Numbered from the stretch's first letter, positions 1 through 11,983 are shown. The stretch: 64,000 nt of DNA from Amanita rubescens (GCA_015039365.1 WION01000177.1:46301-110300); one strand, 5' to 3'. The notes: generated from the letters alone by a model not told the origin. Numbers and translations are program-made.

Positions 1-91
1 CTCCTGTAGAGTACTGTTGGACATGATCAGAAAAGAAAATGTAACGATAATTTCGGCCTAACTATTCACTTAGACTGAGATCATAATCTAG

Positions 92-502
92 GTGCTGTTC
101 AGCACAGGCCTTTTGTATGGAGTCCAATGCACAAAACCTGTCGAGGTGCCAATTCCCCAGTTGATGAATTCGGAAGGATGGGACTTCTCCGTCTGGATTT
201 CATTTGACAGCAACACTAGAATCAGTGCCAAAGCCTTCCGAGATTCCAATGACATCATCACAGCCCCTGTCATTATTATCCTTTATGTGGAACAAACGGA
301 TGTCCCAGAATGGTACAAAAACGGCCTACTGTCAAATTTGTCTACCAGATGGAAGGGGAACGTTCTCCTTCTGAACGAGGACGGCAAATGGCCAGCGACT
401 TCAACCATAGCGACCGACGAGCTCTTAATGACATTGTTGTCAGAGACACTTGACGAGGGTGAAGTCCATGAAATTGATTGGATTCATGGTTACAGACACT
501 GA
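92..502 (+). CDS. Last exon of a hypothetical protein (partial gene)
   Basis: An open frame of 136 codons runs to a stop at 500-502. It begins directly after a good 3' splice site (…ATCTAG ending at 91), so it is most likely the last exon of a gene that starts left of the window. The protein is of mixed composition with a hydrophobic stretch (APVIIILYV) followed by an acidic tail ending IDWIHGYRH. I recognise no domain and there is no ATG at the exon start. Codon use looks coding and nothing is visibly broken. It could also be a chance open frame, but the splice acceptor and length argue for a real exon. Confidence 0.4.
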   Translation: MLFSTGLLYGVQCTKPVEVPIPQLMNSEGWDFSVWISFDSNTRISAKAFRDSNDIITAPVIIILYVEQTDVPEWYKNGLLSNLSTRWKGNVLLLNEDGKWPATSTIATDELLMTLLSETLDEGEVHEIDWIHGYRH

Positions 503-1897
503 AATTTAATGTTTGCACTTGTTACTCTGGGCACTATGTTAACTGTGAACACTGTGGACCTTCACCCGTTGTAAAACATATATTTACTTAGCGAATCGTT
601 CCGTATCATGACTAAAAAAAGGAGTTTGATTATGACTACTAATCGGCGACTTGATAAAACTGCTTATTTACATTCACGTTCATATCGTCCATACAGAATC
701 GAGACGTCGCACTAGACACTAAGCTCCAATCATTCCCGACAGAAATATGTGAAAATGATGGATAGCAAAAGGATGCTGTACTGTACCCATCTTTTTTGCC
801 CCTCCAAACACAGGTGCAGTTGCCGTAATCGTAAGCTAGGTCTGTCCAGGCACCCTATTTATAGACGCCTTGCGTACTTTACTCGAAGGCTACACAATGG
901 ACGGTCCAAACACCGAAGTACCTGATGAAGTGCTGTGATGCCGATGGTCGCATCGCATGCTGTTTCATCTCCTATCAGAAATCATACTACAATGATCATA
1001 AAAAGGCTCCCACATTTAAACCAAGCATAGGTTTGATAAAGTCGGACAAGACCAGAGCGTAAAGTTGCGGAAATGGAAGAATTCAACCGTTTCTACCCAA
1101 GAAAACCATCAACTTGATTGTCGATGCGATAAAAAGAAAAGGACAAACCATATAGATGAAATACTAAGTTCAGCATGAGTTTTAGCCTTGCGGAAAGGGA
1201 GTTCCAGCATGCATGGTTCGTGAATTAGTGACCAAATGTCATACTTTGAATCGTAACCTTTTTATTACATTAGCTCTGTGGTACACGTAATATGGCGTTT
1301 GGGAGGTTGACGAGGTTCACTGATCAAGAATCAAGATGACTCAATTCAACATATGTGTTGGCAAAACTGACCTGTGAGAGAACATTGGATAAACCAGAAT
1401 CACGGAGCTTTACAATATTATTATCATACAAAAATGCTATTGGTGTAACTGTCAGCTCTCAAACAAAAAAGATAAAAAGATAAAAGCAGACCACACCGTT
1501 ATCAGGTTCCAAATCTCTATATAGAAACGGCGCAATTTTCCTTCCTCCGGAACTTCCAACGTCGCACTACCCCCTCCTCCTCCACTAGTTTTTGTCACGT
1601 GAAGCCGTCCATTAGGATGATGGCAGAGAGGTAACACGAGCAAAATCTGTACAAAAAAGCTCTAGCTGGTATCTTCAGGTATCGGTCTGTTATGTTTTGC
1701 TGCATGTTTGATGATGGTGGATGAGTCACCGCCTGCACGATATTCCAGAAGGTTGTAAAGAATGCCTGTATCCCTGTCAACGTATCGATCAATGTATCGT
1801 TGACTTACGCTTTCGCAATTTTTGTTTTCAATCTTGTTCACTCACTTTCCAAAGTTGAGCTCTTTCCATGCAAAAAATCTGGAATTGGAGAAAGGAG
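503..1897. other. Intergenic stretch, no gene recognised
   Basis: I see no supported coding region, RNA gene or element ends here. Short open frames on the minus strand around 1452-1792 (for example a Gly-rich 63-codon frame) lack splice or domain support. Polyadenylation of the exon ending at 502 presumably falls near the start. Confidence 0.4.
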
Positions 1898-2262
1898 GGT
1901 CGATAGAGGATTGCGGTGAATTGAGTTGAAAGGAAATACCATTCCGTCCAAGTGTGCGAAGTCTGGACCCCATTGGCAGGCTGGGCTCACAACAGGTCAC
2001 GTGTATGTCAATTTGCTAAGTGTCGTGTCTCGACCTTACTGACAAGAATTGATGGGTATAAAAGCTGAGTTAAGAGGAAACTCGATAAAGGATTGCGGTG
2101 GCCGTTTGAGAGTGCGAAGCCTGGAGCCCATTGGACGTTTGGCAGGGATCAGATTAAACAGGCTGAATTCATAACAGATCACGTGGAAATTAATGTGATA
2201 AGCACGGAACTTACCGGCGTGTCTCAACCTTACTGACGAAAATCAATGGGTATAATGCCAAG
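1898..2262 (+). repeat. Tandem duplication of a promoter-like block (about 180 bp each)
   Basis: Two diverged copies (about 1898-2072 and 2079-2262) share, in order, GGATTGCGGTG, GTGCGAAG.CTGGA.CCCATTGG, a CACGTG palindrome (1998-2003 and 2180-2185), GTGTCTC.ACCTTACTGAC and GGGTATAA (TATA at 2057 and 2251). Order and spacing suggest a duplicated promoter with a bHLH-type CACGTG site upstream of a TATA box, reading to the right. No gene follows it; an LTR scrap and the broken NACHT-WD40 gene do. The promoter role is inference. Confidence 0.5.
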
Positions 2263-2288
2263 TCCTTCATTTCATTCAGCCTCGGAAC

Positions 2289-2399
2289 TATGATGTCATC
2301 TCTATGTCATACATAAAGGATGATGTGAGCGATATGATTGATGATGACCATAGTCTATCAGTAGTTAATCATTCTACAAATATAATTCTATATTTAACA
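2289..2399. repeat. Truncated Copia LTR remnant
   Basis: These 111 bp match the last part of the Copia LTRs found at 11577-11961 and 20461-20867: the same ATGATGTCATCTCTATGTC start, CAGTAGTTAATCATTC and the exact LTR terminus TATATTTAACA. Only the end of the LTR is present, so it is a truncated remnant of an older family member rather than a solo LTR. It abuts the 3' end of the NACHT-WD40 pseudogene. Confidence 0.75.
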
Positions 2400-2833
2400 C
2401 CTCAGACCCCCAAACCTCAGCATCAGATACATATCAGACCATAGTACGCATGTAATACACAAGGTAGACAGTACATACACCTTGTCATAGTTAGCTTTAT
2501 ATATTCTTTCTCTCCCCATCAGTTCAGAACTATGTTCCGAGAGCCAACAAGTGCAACTGAGCTGGGACAAGCACCTTTTGGTGCTGCTGAACTCATTGGC
2601 CACATTGCATCTTGGAGGTTGCACCCAACACAGCCTCCATTGTGTTGTTACACTGCACAGACCAGTCTCCTGAGCCAGAGATGATGTGTCTACCATCAGC
2701 AGAGAAGTTGGCAGAATAGATGGAGCCAGTGTGGCCATAGAGTGCCTTCAGCCTAGCCCCAGTTGAGGCATCCACACCTTCACAGAGTGGGCTAGAGACA
2801 ATGTGCATGCCATCAGCAGAAAAGGCAATGGAA
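2400..2833 (-). pseudogene. NACHT-WD40 gene, 3' segment (WD40 repeats), broken
   Basis: On the minus strand the frame starting at 2833 reads SIAFSADGMHIVSS, then DASTGARLKALYGHTGSIYSANFSADGRH, typical WD40 repeat blades (GH…FS.DG..I.SGS.D…V). It continues precisely from the segment at 30898-31937: the codons at the two junctions join in frame (FIHS + IAFSADG) once the Gypsy1 element and one TGGAA copy are removed. The repeat is decayed: a blade is shortened between HIVSSP and DASTG, the frame shifts near 2600 and stops appear. WD40 repeats form the presumed ligand-sensing propeller of fungal STAND proteins. Confidence 0.8.
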
Positions 2834-3251
2834 TGTTACAAACGTACGTCATGGCCTATCTTTTCTTTATCTTATCATCTACGTCATCCCTCCTACGTCA
2901 TTGATTGCATATGCGTTCCTTCTGGAATATTCATCGTTTATCATATGCTACTCCATTTTATCACATGTAAACTGTTCCATTATCACATGCAACTGTTTCA
3001 TTATCACATGCATTCCTACTTACTATATTTGCGTATATACCTTGTACTATATAAAACTACGCAAATATACAACTAGACCTCAGTCTAGTTTTAACAGTCA
3101 AAATCTGTCTTGTTATCGTCTAAGCTCCCTTGAGGACTTATCCGATAACATTCTTATCAATTTGAACGTTCTTAAGTGCTGGAACTCCCTTGAGGAACCT
3201 ACGGTACCTGATAGGCTTGACTTACATATCAGTGGACGAACAAACGTAACA
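2834..3251 (+). repeat. Gypsy1 5' LTR
   Basis: 418 bp, TG…CA ends within TGTTAC…GTAACA. It lacks the 18-bp CATGTCAATTATCACATG insertion present in the right LTR and has CATA extra near 3226. Tandem TTATCACATGC motifs occur around 2957-3010. By eye the six base substitutions against the right LTR all fall at CpG/TpG/CpA positions. Confidence 0.93.
3048..3092 (+). promoter_or_regulatory. Gypsy1 TATA box and predicted transcript start
   Basis: TATATAAAA lies at 3048-3056. 34 bp after its start is AGTCTAGTTTT (3082-3092), the exact reverse complement of the primer-binding site just inside the LTR. In Tf1-like self-priming elements the first 11 nt of the mRNA serve as primer, so the start site is inferred to be about 3082. 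Confidence 0.6.
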
Positions 3252-3253
3252 AT

Positions 3254-3264
3254 AAAACTAGACT
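3254..3264 (+). other. Gypsy1 primer-binding site, Tf1-like self-priming type
   Basis: AAAACTAGACT begins 2 nt after the 5' LTR. It is an 11-nt perfect complement of AGTCTAGTTTT at 3082-3092 and of the same motif in the right LTR. There is no TGG-type tRNA 3'-end complement at this place. Known for Tf1/sushi chromoviruses; here inferred from the match and its position. Confidence 0.6.
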
Positions 3265-3289
3265 CCTCTCCAAGCATGACAGCTTTAAC

Positions 3290-5060
3290 GCTCTCACCTC
3301 CCCTCATTCATCATTGCTCCACGACAATCTAAAAGTACCCCTCCGAATAACGCCAAAAGAAACCCCGTTGATAACCGCTATTATCTTGACGAACACTCCG
3401 TTCGTTGGGATAAAAGAGAAAACGGTTGGTGTTATACCGCTTCAGGAGAACCTGTACCAGGTCACCAGTTTTGGGTAAAGCAAAAACTCAGTAGACCACC
3501 AAATCAATCCTTCGCATTTGAAAGAGGATTATACCTAAACGAACGAAAGCTTGCCTACGACCAAAAGAATAAACATTGGTACGCCACTGAATCGGAAACA
3601 GGAGAAGAACCGTACTATATCAGAGACGAATACTTTGAAGGAGAACCCTTCATTGGAGGAAAAGAGGAGTTATCACGAACCGCACTACAACGTTGGAAGA
3701 AAGCGAACAAACCAGAAATCACCAAACAAGAAACCCCACTCGCATCACCACAGGTTCATTACCGAGAAAGCGCTGAACCGTCAGGAGAGTCCGATAAAGA
3801 AGATGATAAAAATCCTTTTTCTGAAAAAGAAGAAGAAGAATCTCAGGGTAAAACCAAATACATACCTGGAACCGAAGACGTTGTTATACCCACAGTCGAA
3901 CAATGAGTTGAAGATGAAACCTCAGCTCAACTCATCGCTTCCTTATCCCTTATAACCGAACCAAAACTCGAAGCCGCACGACCCGCACTGTTACCCCCTG
4001 TCACTTTTCCATACTTGTTTACTCCACCAATCAATCCATTTCCCTCTAGGAAAGGAAAAGAACGAGATATGAGTGGATCAGGACCCCGGACCGAACCAAG
4101 GTCAGATCTACCAAAGATCAAACTGCCTAAACCGTTTGAAGGAGATCAAAAATATCTCAATCTGTTCTTAGCGAAAGCTGAATTATTCATGAAAATGAAT
4201 AAAATGACAGATGCCCAAGACAAGATACAATTTATTATGTATCATATCGATGGCAATGCTCAACAATGGCACGATAACAAAATAACTGAATACGACGCTG
4301 AAATGACAAAATATGCCGACTACAACACTTTTGTTAAAGAACTAAAAGAAGATTGGGGACAAGTAGATGAACCAGGACTAGCTATGCACAGATTACTCAC
4401 ATGGAGAAAACTCCCGAAACAATCAATTAATCAATACATCGCACGCGTCGACCAAGATCTTAATTTAGCCAAAGTCACCGATGATACGATGAAATGTCAT
4501 CTCCTAGTTTTGGGATTACCAAACACCTTACGAGAAAAACTACGGCTAGGAGGTGCCCCGACCACCTATAAATCATTACGAACTCGTATCCTTGACATAG
4601 AAGTGGCAAACACGTTATTCTCCACTTTTGGCCAAGCTAAAGACCTTGACGACAAAATGGTAGTCAACGAAGCAATATTGGAATTAAACGAACATGCACG
4701 ACAAATGCAGATTGCAGAAACCTCCATGGATTGGGTAAAAACTGCTACATGCTATGGATGCGGAAACACAGGACACTTAATCTCAGACTGCCCTAATCCC
4801 AAAAAGAAACGACAAAAACTTGGGAAATCACGAGGAAGGGCAGCGCCAAAAGGATGATTTCGAGGAAAACCACGCGGACAAAATAATAACCGCAATGAAG
4901 GAAAAGGAAAAGGACTACGAATCTGAGCACTAGATGCAGATAGCGATGAAGATGACAGTGGCTCGTCAAGTGAAAATTCCGATGACAAAAACGACAAAGA
5001 CCAAAGAATTGCCGTCATACGAGAAATGGCAAAAACATTACCACGTAGCACCCGCCGAAA
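3290..5060 (+). pseudogene. Gypsy1 gag (capsid and zinc knuckle), interrupted by TGA stops
   Basis: A coding frame can be followed from about 3330 (RYYLDEHSVRWDKRENGW), through an acidic region to a TGA at about 3907, then on in the same frame to 4857 and beyond. It includes a retrotransposon gag domain at about 4100-4620 (KPFEGDQKY…FIMYHIDGNAQQWHD) and a CCHC knuckle CYGCGNTGHLISDC at 4750-4791, which binds the RNA genome. A basic/Gly region and acidic linker follow. The stops at 3907, 4855 and about 4924 are all TGA in contexts where CGA (Arg) would fit, suggesting CpG decay. No clear start ATG remains. Confidence 0.8.
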
Positions 5061-8000
5061 GTTGAACAAGAAGGGTTTTTAGAACAAGACGACAATGCAT
5101 CAGCGTCTGTCATCTCTGAAGACGAACAATTATGTATAAATGGTGTAACAGTATCATCTATGTCCAGAAATAAAATCACCATTCCCATCTCCCAATGTTC
5201 GAATCTGAAAACCGCTGAAACCAAAGCCCTTATCGACTCAGGCATGCAAGGAAAATTTGTCGATAGTTCACTCGTCGATTGGAACAAAATCACTCGCTTA
5301 AAGAAACCCATTCCAGTGCAAAATGTGGACGGAACAAACAACAAGTCTGGAGATATACGGTATAAAATCCAGATAAGCTATAACATCGAAGACAACCGGT
5401 TTAGAGACTGGTTTTATGTCACGCGACTAGGCGATCAACGACTGATACTAGGATTACCTTGGCTCTGAGAAATCAACCCCAGAATAGATTGGTCTGAAGG
5501 AACAGTTAGATTCCCCGATGGTAGGAAGATCAATCCGGAAGAAGAAACTACGTTTGACTACGATGAAGAAACCGAAATGTATCTTCAATATATCCAAAAA
5601 GAAGAAGAATTGGACGCAGATGAAGACGAAGATCCCGAGACTGATCACCTTTGGATCCAAGCGAAAACGTCAGCGTCTCAAGCGCTCGCACATGAACATG
5701 AAAATAAATCTATGAAAGTAGAATTACCCCCTGAATATGACAAATGGAGAAAAGTTTTTGATAAACAGACATCGGAACGATTCCCAATCACACGACAATG
5801 GGATCATGTGATAGATCTAAAAGAAGGGTTTAAACCTAAAGTGGCGAAGAATTATCCGTTATCAATTCACGAAGAACAGCTAATGAATAAATGGGTCGAC
5901 GAACAACTCAAAAAAGGTTATATTCAACCATCACAATCTCCGCAAGCGTCTCCTTTCTTTTACGTTGCAAAGAAAGAAAAAGGAGAGTTGAGACCCTGCC
6001 AAGATTACCGATATATCAATAGCTGGGCGAAACGAAATGCCTATCCCCTTCCCCTAGTATCCGACTTATTATTAAAACTATGAAAAGCAAAGTATTTCTC
6101 CAAGTTAGACCTCTGATGGGGTTACAATAATGTGCAAATAAAGAAAGGTGACGAATGGAAGGCCACATTCACGACGAACCGTGGTCTCTTCGAACCTACC
6201 GTAATGCTTTTTGGATTATGCAATTCACCGTCGACATTTCAAATGATGATGAACGAATACTTCCGTGACATGATAGCTGAAGGATGGCTAGTCATCTACA
6301 TTGACGACATGTTGATATATGGAGCGAACGAGGCAGAAACGAGGGAGCGCACTCAGCAAGTCTTGCAACGGCTAAAAGAAAATGATTTATTCCTCAAATT
6401 AGAAAAATGCAAATTCATCGCCAAGGAAGTCGAATTCCTTGGGATGATCGTTAAAGAAGGAAAAATCATGATGGACCCTGTAAAACTCGCTGGAATCAGC
6501 AAATGGCCTGAACCGAAAACCGTTAAACAAATCCAGTCGTTTCTAGGGTTCACGAACTTTTACAGGAAATTTATAGGAAACTATGCCGAAATAGTGGCTC
6601 CGCTCACGGAACTTACAAAGAAAACAGTTCCCTTCCAATGGGATGCAGAGTGTCAGAAGGCATTTGACACATTAAAGGAGAAATTCTTAGAAGAACCGGT
6701 TCTAATTATGCCAGATCCAACGAAACCGTTTTTATTAGAGACTGATGCGTCAAATTGGGCGGTAGGGAGATGTCCTGAAACAACGGGGATCTGATGGAGA
6801 ACTGCACCCATGTGGATTTATCAGTCATCGGTTAAGCGATACCGAACAAAGATATCAAGTATATGATCGTGAGTTATTAGCAATAAAGAAAGCCTTCGAA
6901 ACCTGGAGACACCTTCTTAAAGGAAGCCCACACACGATTATGATCCACTATGATCATAAGAACTTATCATATTATAAACACCCGCAGAAAATGACCGCCA
7001 GACAGTCACGCTGGTGGCAAGAAATCACGGAGTTTGATATCAAATTAGAACACGTCCCTGGAATCAAAACTTATTCAAGCAGACGCTTTATCGAGATGCC
7101 CTGACCATATTAATGAAGAAGAAGCAAAAGCAAAAGAAATCCCACAAACCATGATTACTGACGACATGGTCATTGCCGCAATCAATGTATCTTGGGCAGA
7201 TAAAATCATCGAATTATTGCCACAAGATAAGTTTGCTAAAGTCGTAATCGACGGTCCTTAAACACGGAAAACTGCCTCTCCGATCAAAGTTTAATGACTG
7301 GAAGAATGACAATGACATCATTCGTTATCAAGGACACATATATGTGCCTCAAAATGAAGAATTACAAAAGGAAATAATCAAATCGCATCACGACCCTGTA
7401 GTTATGGGTCACCCTGGACGCTTAAAGACACTAGAGCTTATCCGCCATGACTATTATTGGCCTGGAATGACAACGACTGTATCTAAATGGGTCGAAGGCT
7501 GTGCCTTATGTCAACAAATGAAGGTTAACACACATCCAATCACACCGGGTTTGATGCCTATTAAATCCCACGCCACACGCCCATTCGAACAAGTTTCATT
7601 GGACTTCATCACAGATCTGCCAATTATCGATGGTTTTGATTCTGTTTTGACCGTGGTCGATCAAGGCTTAACAAAGGGCGTAATATTCATACCATGCAAA
7701 AAAATCTTTTACCGCTATGGATACCGCCAATTCCTACATCAACAACATTTACAAATGTTATGGGTTACCAACAACCCTCATTTCTGATAGAGGTCCACAG
7801 TTTACCTCCAAAGTTTTTGAAGAAATCTGCCAAAATCTTCGGAATTAATCATAGAAAGTCGACTGCCCTTCATCCGCAAACTGACGGAGAATCGGAACGA
7901 CTCAATCAGGAATTAGAAACCTACCTCCGATTATACTGTGTTGATCATCCGAAACAATGGAAAGATCACCTGCCATTAGCAGAATTCGCGCACAATCAAC

Positions 8001-9481
8001 GGATACACCAATCTACCAAGATGACCCCATTTGAAATCATTAGTGATGGGAGGTTAAGTTATGTAACCGCAATTAACCGTAACTTAACTGAACCTAACTG
8101 CTCGACCAGTTAATTATCAGTTAAGGTTAGGCCCTTTCCCTAACCTTAACCGGACCGGTTATGACCGGTTAAATTGGGCAACCTTGTAGAGCTGGTCCTT
8201 AGCTTCATTTTGAGCCCTTATTCATGTAATTTGGCCCAGTGGTTCATGAGATATGAAGTATTTTGTGAAGGGATGTCAAAATTATTGTGTTTCTCATTAG
8301 CAATGTGATCCATGACATGCAAAAAGCAATATACAATTAGTTTCTCATGTTCAATCTGCTAGCTATTTCCCTCACCACACTCAGAAACATAGTTCTCTGG
8401 GATGCTGATGAGGAGCAAAGTTTTGCATGGCTGTTGTGAGGCTCTAATTTGTATGCAATTTTCATTATGTTTATCATTCTGTATTGGACAATATACTTCT
8501 GACTTAGGCTGTTGGCATTTGGGACTTGTTTCTGACTTATATTGATCAGTTATGAGCATCATAGACAACATTGCTAATGGGAAACCAATCATCTTGACAT
8601 CACTCACAAAACACTTCATATCTCATGAACCACTGGTCCAAATTACATGAATAGGGGCTCAAAATGATGCTAATAACCTGCTCTACCAGATTACATAATT
8701 TTAATTGGTTATAACCGGTTATAACTGGTCATAACTGGTCCAGTTAAGGTTAAGGAAATTCTGGGTCATCAGTTAATTGATCAGTTACAGTTAATCAATT
8801 TTGGGGCAATTACCCGGACTTAACCTAACCTCACAACACTAGAAATCATGTTTGGAATAGAACCTGTGGCTATCCCCACAGCATTCCTGCGAATCAATGT
8901 ACCCGCCGCTGAGACCGCTTTAAGGTCTTAACGCAAATAAGAGATGAAGCTCTTGCTGCACACGAATTAGCTAGACAGCTAATGACTCAACATGTCAAAG
9001 GGAAATCTCCTACCTTTAAAGAAGGAGAATTAGTATGGCTAGACTCACGAAACCTGAAGACAGGACAAATAAGAAAATTCTCACCTAGACGAGAAGGACC
9101 ATTCAAGATCGAGAAGATCTTAGGACCTGTCACTGCTAAACTGAACTTCCCCCAAGATGGAAGATTCACCCCGTGTTTCATGTTTCACTTCTAACTCCTT
9201 ACCACGAGAACAAAACACATGGTCCAAACTTTACACGACCTACTCCGGACCTTATAGACAACAAAGAAGAGTACAAAATCGAGACAATTGTCTCGCACCG
9301 AAGAAAAGGAAACCAATGGCAATTTTTAGTCAAATGGAAAGGTTATCCGACATCTGACAATTCATGGGAAACCGAGGAAAACTTAGAACACTCCGAGGAG
9401 ACCTTAAACGAATATAAGGAACAACATGGAATCACAGCAATCATCCCCATTACTCGTAAACAACGAAAACGCCGCTCCTGA
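5061..9481 (+). pseudogene. Gypsy1 pol: protease, RT, RNase H, integrase, chromodomain (dead)
   Basis: Domains in order: aspartic protease (ALIDSGMQGKFVD, about 5225), RT (5720-6480; QASPFFYVAKKE, then YIDDMLIYG at 6298-6324), RNase H (LLETDAS near 6735), HHCC zinc region plus integrase core (7344-8032; LDFITDLP, SDRGPQF, HPQTDGESERLNQ carrying the D,D,E residues), then after an inserted hAT MITE the rest of the integrase (8842-9190) and a chromodomain (about 9260-9410; YKIETIVSHRRK…FLVKWKGY…SWETEENL). The chromodomain targets integration to heterochromatin in chromoviruses. Frame breaks occur near 6775, 7066, 7255, 7700 and 7845, with TGA stops at about 5466, 6080 and 6117. It is non-functional. 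Confidence 0.88.
8041..8841. mobile_element. hAT-type MITE inserted in the Gypsy1 integrase
   Basis: 801 bp with imperfect terminal inverted repeats starting TAGTGATGGGAGGTTA and TAGTGTTGTGAGGTTA, flanked by a perfect 8-bp duplication GAAATCAT (8033-8040 and 8842-8849). The 8-bp duplication and TAGTG ends are typical of hAT elements. It has no transposase. Subterminal GGTTA/ACCGGTTA motifs cluster at both ends, and long internal arms (8190-8270 against 8600-8690) pair with each other. Removing it restores the integrase frame KMTPFEIMFGIEPV. Confidence 0.88.
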
Positions 9482-9485
9482 AACC

Positions 9486-11571
9486 ATGTCTTCCCCTATT
9501 GATGGTCCCTTCGCCGCTGATACCCAGCCGCTTCAACGGTCGTCGAGGAAATCATCCCTCCGACCCCTTCTAGAGAGGAATCACCCGCACCATTGCCAAT
9601 TCCTCCTCCCATCTGTATGTTGCCTTACACATCCATCACTATGGAATGGTTCCCTATAATTCTTCTGACGAGGAATTCATACCACGAGATGAAGATACCT
9701 TATCTTCTGATTCATCTTATACCTTCCCACCATCAAACACTTCTACGATAGAAGAGCTAATGCGAAGCATTACAGATATGGGGAACGCTATTCTCCCTGA
9801 CACCCCTGTGCCACCCGAAATGCAGGAAATGGTAGCTCAAGTATTCACAACCAGAGATCAACTGGTTATCACCTATGCATGTGGACCACGTCCCGACACT
9901 ACCTCTGACGATATCCGGATCATGCGAGAAGGATTACTTATGTTCAATACCACCGCCTTTACCATGGGAATTCCCCCCATCGACGAAGAACTTGTCAACA
10001 ACTACCTTGAAAGAGCAAGAACCGTCGCTGCCACCAATGCCGCTACAGCCACCACCATTTCCGCCGCCGCTAATGCTGTTGCCGCTGAACTCGATATTGT
10101 CACCGCTAACGCCATTGCTGATGACGAGATTAACGAAAGACTCGTCAACCCCATCTCGATCCCTATTGTCTTCCCAGAAGACACCCCATCACCAAGGCCC
10201 CTCTATACTCCATTGGATTTAATGAGGGAAACCCACACTCGATCTACAAGCCCGACGCCCAGACTCCCTGCTGAAGGACCTATTCCTAGGTTCCTATTTC
10301 AACACGCCTCCACCCTTGACGATAACTTCAATGTACCTGCACCTAACATTCCTGCCGTAGACGTCATCTTGACACATTATGCCATCCCTTCCTTCATCGA
10401 CCCGATGATTCGACGTTGCCTTTTATCGAATCTGGACATTGTTCACATCTTGGACTTTCGCCAACAACTATCTGTTCATCTTGAATAGATATGTTCACCC
10501 CGATCTGATGGCCCTTGTTAACGTCATCATTAATCTTACCCGCCAGTTCCAAGAACCGCACCGTAACTGCTGGATCACCCTGATGATCTGGAACAATATT
10601 CATTGGTTCTGCGACCTACGAGGAGACGTATACCTCGAAGAAGCCATCCGTCTTACCACTGCTGGACACCGACACCACTTCATCCAACAACGTGACAACC
10701 CGCTTTAGACACTGGAATGGCCTGGATGCATGGACACCCTGTATTTCCCCGTACTCCTGTCATCACTACCCTCGAACGTATTCAACAATTCAACGACCGT
10801 CTCAACCCAATGTTGACTCCTGACGGTTGGGATATAACCATACTACGACAACTGCAAACGACGATTAACAATCTCGTATGGAGGAATGATCGTAACCCTC
10901 ACAGGCCCAACAACAGCAACGAATACCAAGACGCCACCGTCATCGCACTTCAGACGGGCATACTATTGAAGGACACGATGTCCCTATTCCCGAGAACCCG
11001 ACATGCCACACCATCTTCCATTTACACGGACCCGATCCCTAAGCTGAACGATTAGTATCGTTCGAAACCAAATAACCTAGCCTTTGAAGGAGAAGATATT
11101 CCTGGAACTCAAGGCTGTTACATATGCGGAGGACTGCATCATACTACTGAACACCATAGATGACGAGAAATACGTTGAGGCCCTGACACATGAAGAGACC
11201 CCTCCTCCCACTTATCCGGATGCTATAACGCAGCCACCGCCAACACCATTTGAACGAATTCCCGAACAACACGTTTCTACTGTGTCGCCTGTTACTAGTA
11301 TAGACTCCGCCCAACTCGAACAAGGCGAACCTTCCCCACTTATCGAAAGAAGACGACGAGGAACAAATACTCGCCCTCCGGGCAACCGCTTCACTACTAT
11401 TACTACTGGACCCCCACCATCACGACGAAACCTTGGAAACCGCCGAGGCCAATCCACACGAGGACAGTCGACACGACCCGTCGCCACTATGACCGCTTCG
11501 AATACACGAGAAGAGCGACCGACTCTTCAAGAACGACTTACTGATAACCGCCGCCGCCGCCGTCATCCCTG
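9486..11571 (+). pseudogene. Gypsy1 extra 3' ORF (ORF3), function unknown
   Basis: Downstream of the chromodomain a long coding stretch is visible in pieces: Pro-rich 9486-9650, a long acidic/Ala-rich frame 9646-10488, 10717-11055, and an Arg/Pro-rich frame 11084-11571. Near 11120 it contains CYICGGLHHTTEHH, spaced like a zinc knuckle but with His as the fourth ligand. Frameshifts near 9655, 10490 and 11165 break it. The C-terminus continues across two insertions: frame …RHPWQ resumes at 20873 (GNEDSYTYDSDAE) and again at 30392 (HNRDT, stop at about 30408). I recognise no enzymatic domain; it is not an envelope-like protein by sequence. Confidence 0.6.
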
Positions 11572-11576
11572 GCAAG

Positions 11577-11961
11577 TGACGAAGAAGACAGGTCTACGCA
11601 AGAGCGTGTCCACAGCATGAGCAGGTGCAATAGCTTACCTATTGCAATATAGTCTTAGCACTACCCTTCGGCATAGTAGTGATAGTAAGAGGAAGAGAAT
11701 GGATTGTCCTATTCTATGATACAGGACAGGTTTATATACTAAGAGAGAACAAATATGTATCTACATATGTGTAAGCGTATAGTATAGATGAGAAGATATG
11801 GCTTGCTAAGCACACCATAAGGTGTGATCATGAGTCTATCATGATGTCATTATGATGTCATCTCTATGTCATACATAAAGGATGACACGAGCGATATGAG
11901 TAACATTGATTGTAGTCAATCAGTAGTTAATCATTCTATAAATATAATTCTATATTTAACA
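11577..11961 (-). repeat. Copia 3' LTR
   Basis: 385 bp. It lacks a 22-bp stretch (around CACCATGATATCATAATGAA) found in the other LTR. In element orientation it is preceded by the purine tract AAGCGAAGGGG (about 11962-11972), the expected polypurine tract for plus-strand priming. Confidence 0.93.
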
Positions 11962-11983
11962 CACCCCTTCGCTTAGATATCCT

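Noticed and set aside
1452..1792. Minus-strand ORFs of 63 and 65 codons
   Set aside because: Overlapping frames without splice, domain or context support.
2957..3010. CRISPR-like spacing of TTATCACATGC repeats in the Gypsy1 LTR
   Set aside because: Short tandem LTR motifs in a eukaryote, with no array structure.
2801..3332. Plus-strand frames of 91 and 143 codons across the Gypsy1 left LTR
   Set aside because: They cross the LTR boundary and have no protein similarity that I can see; the same frame reappears in the right LTR.
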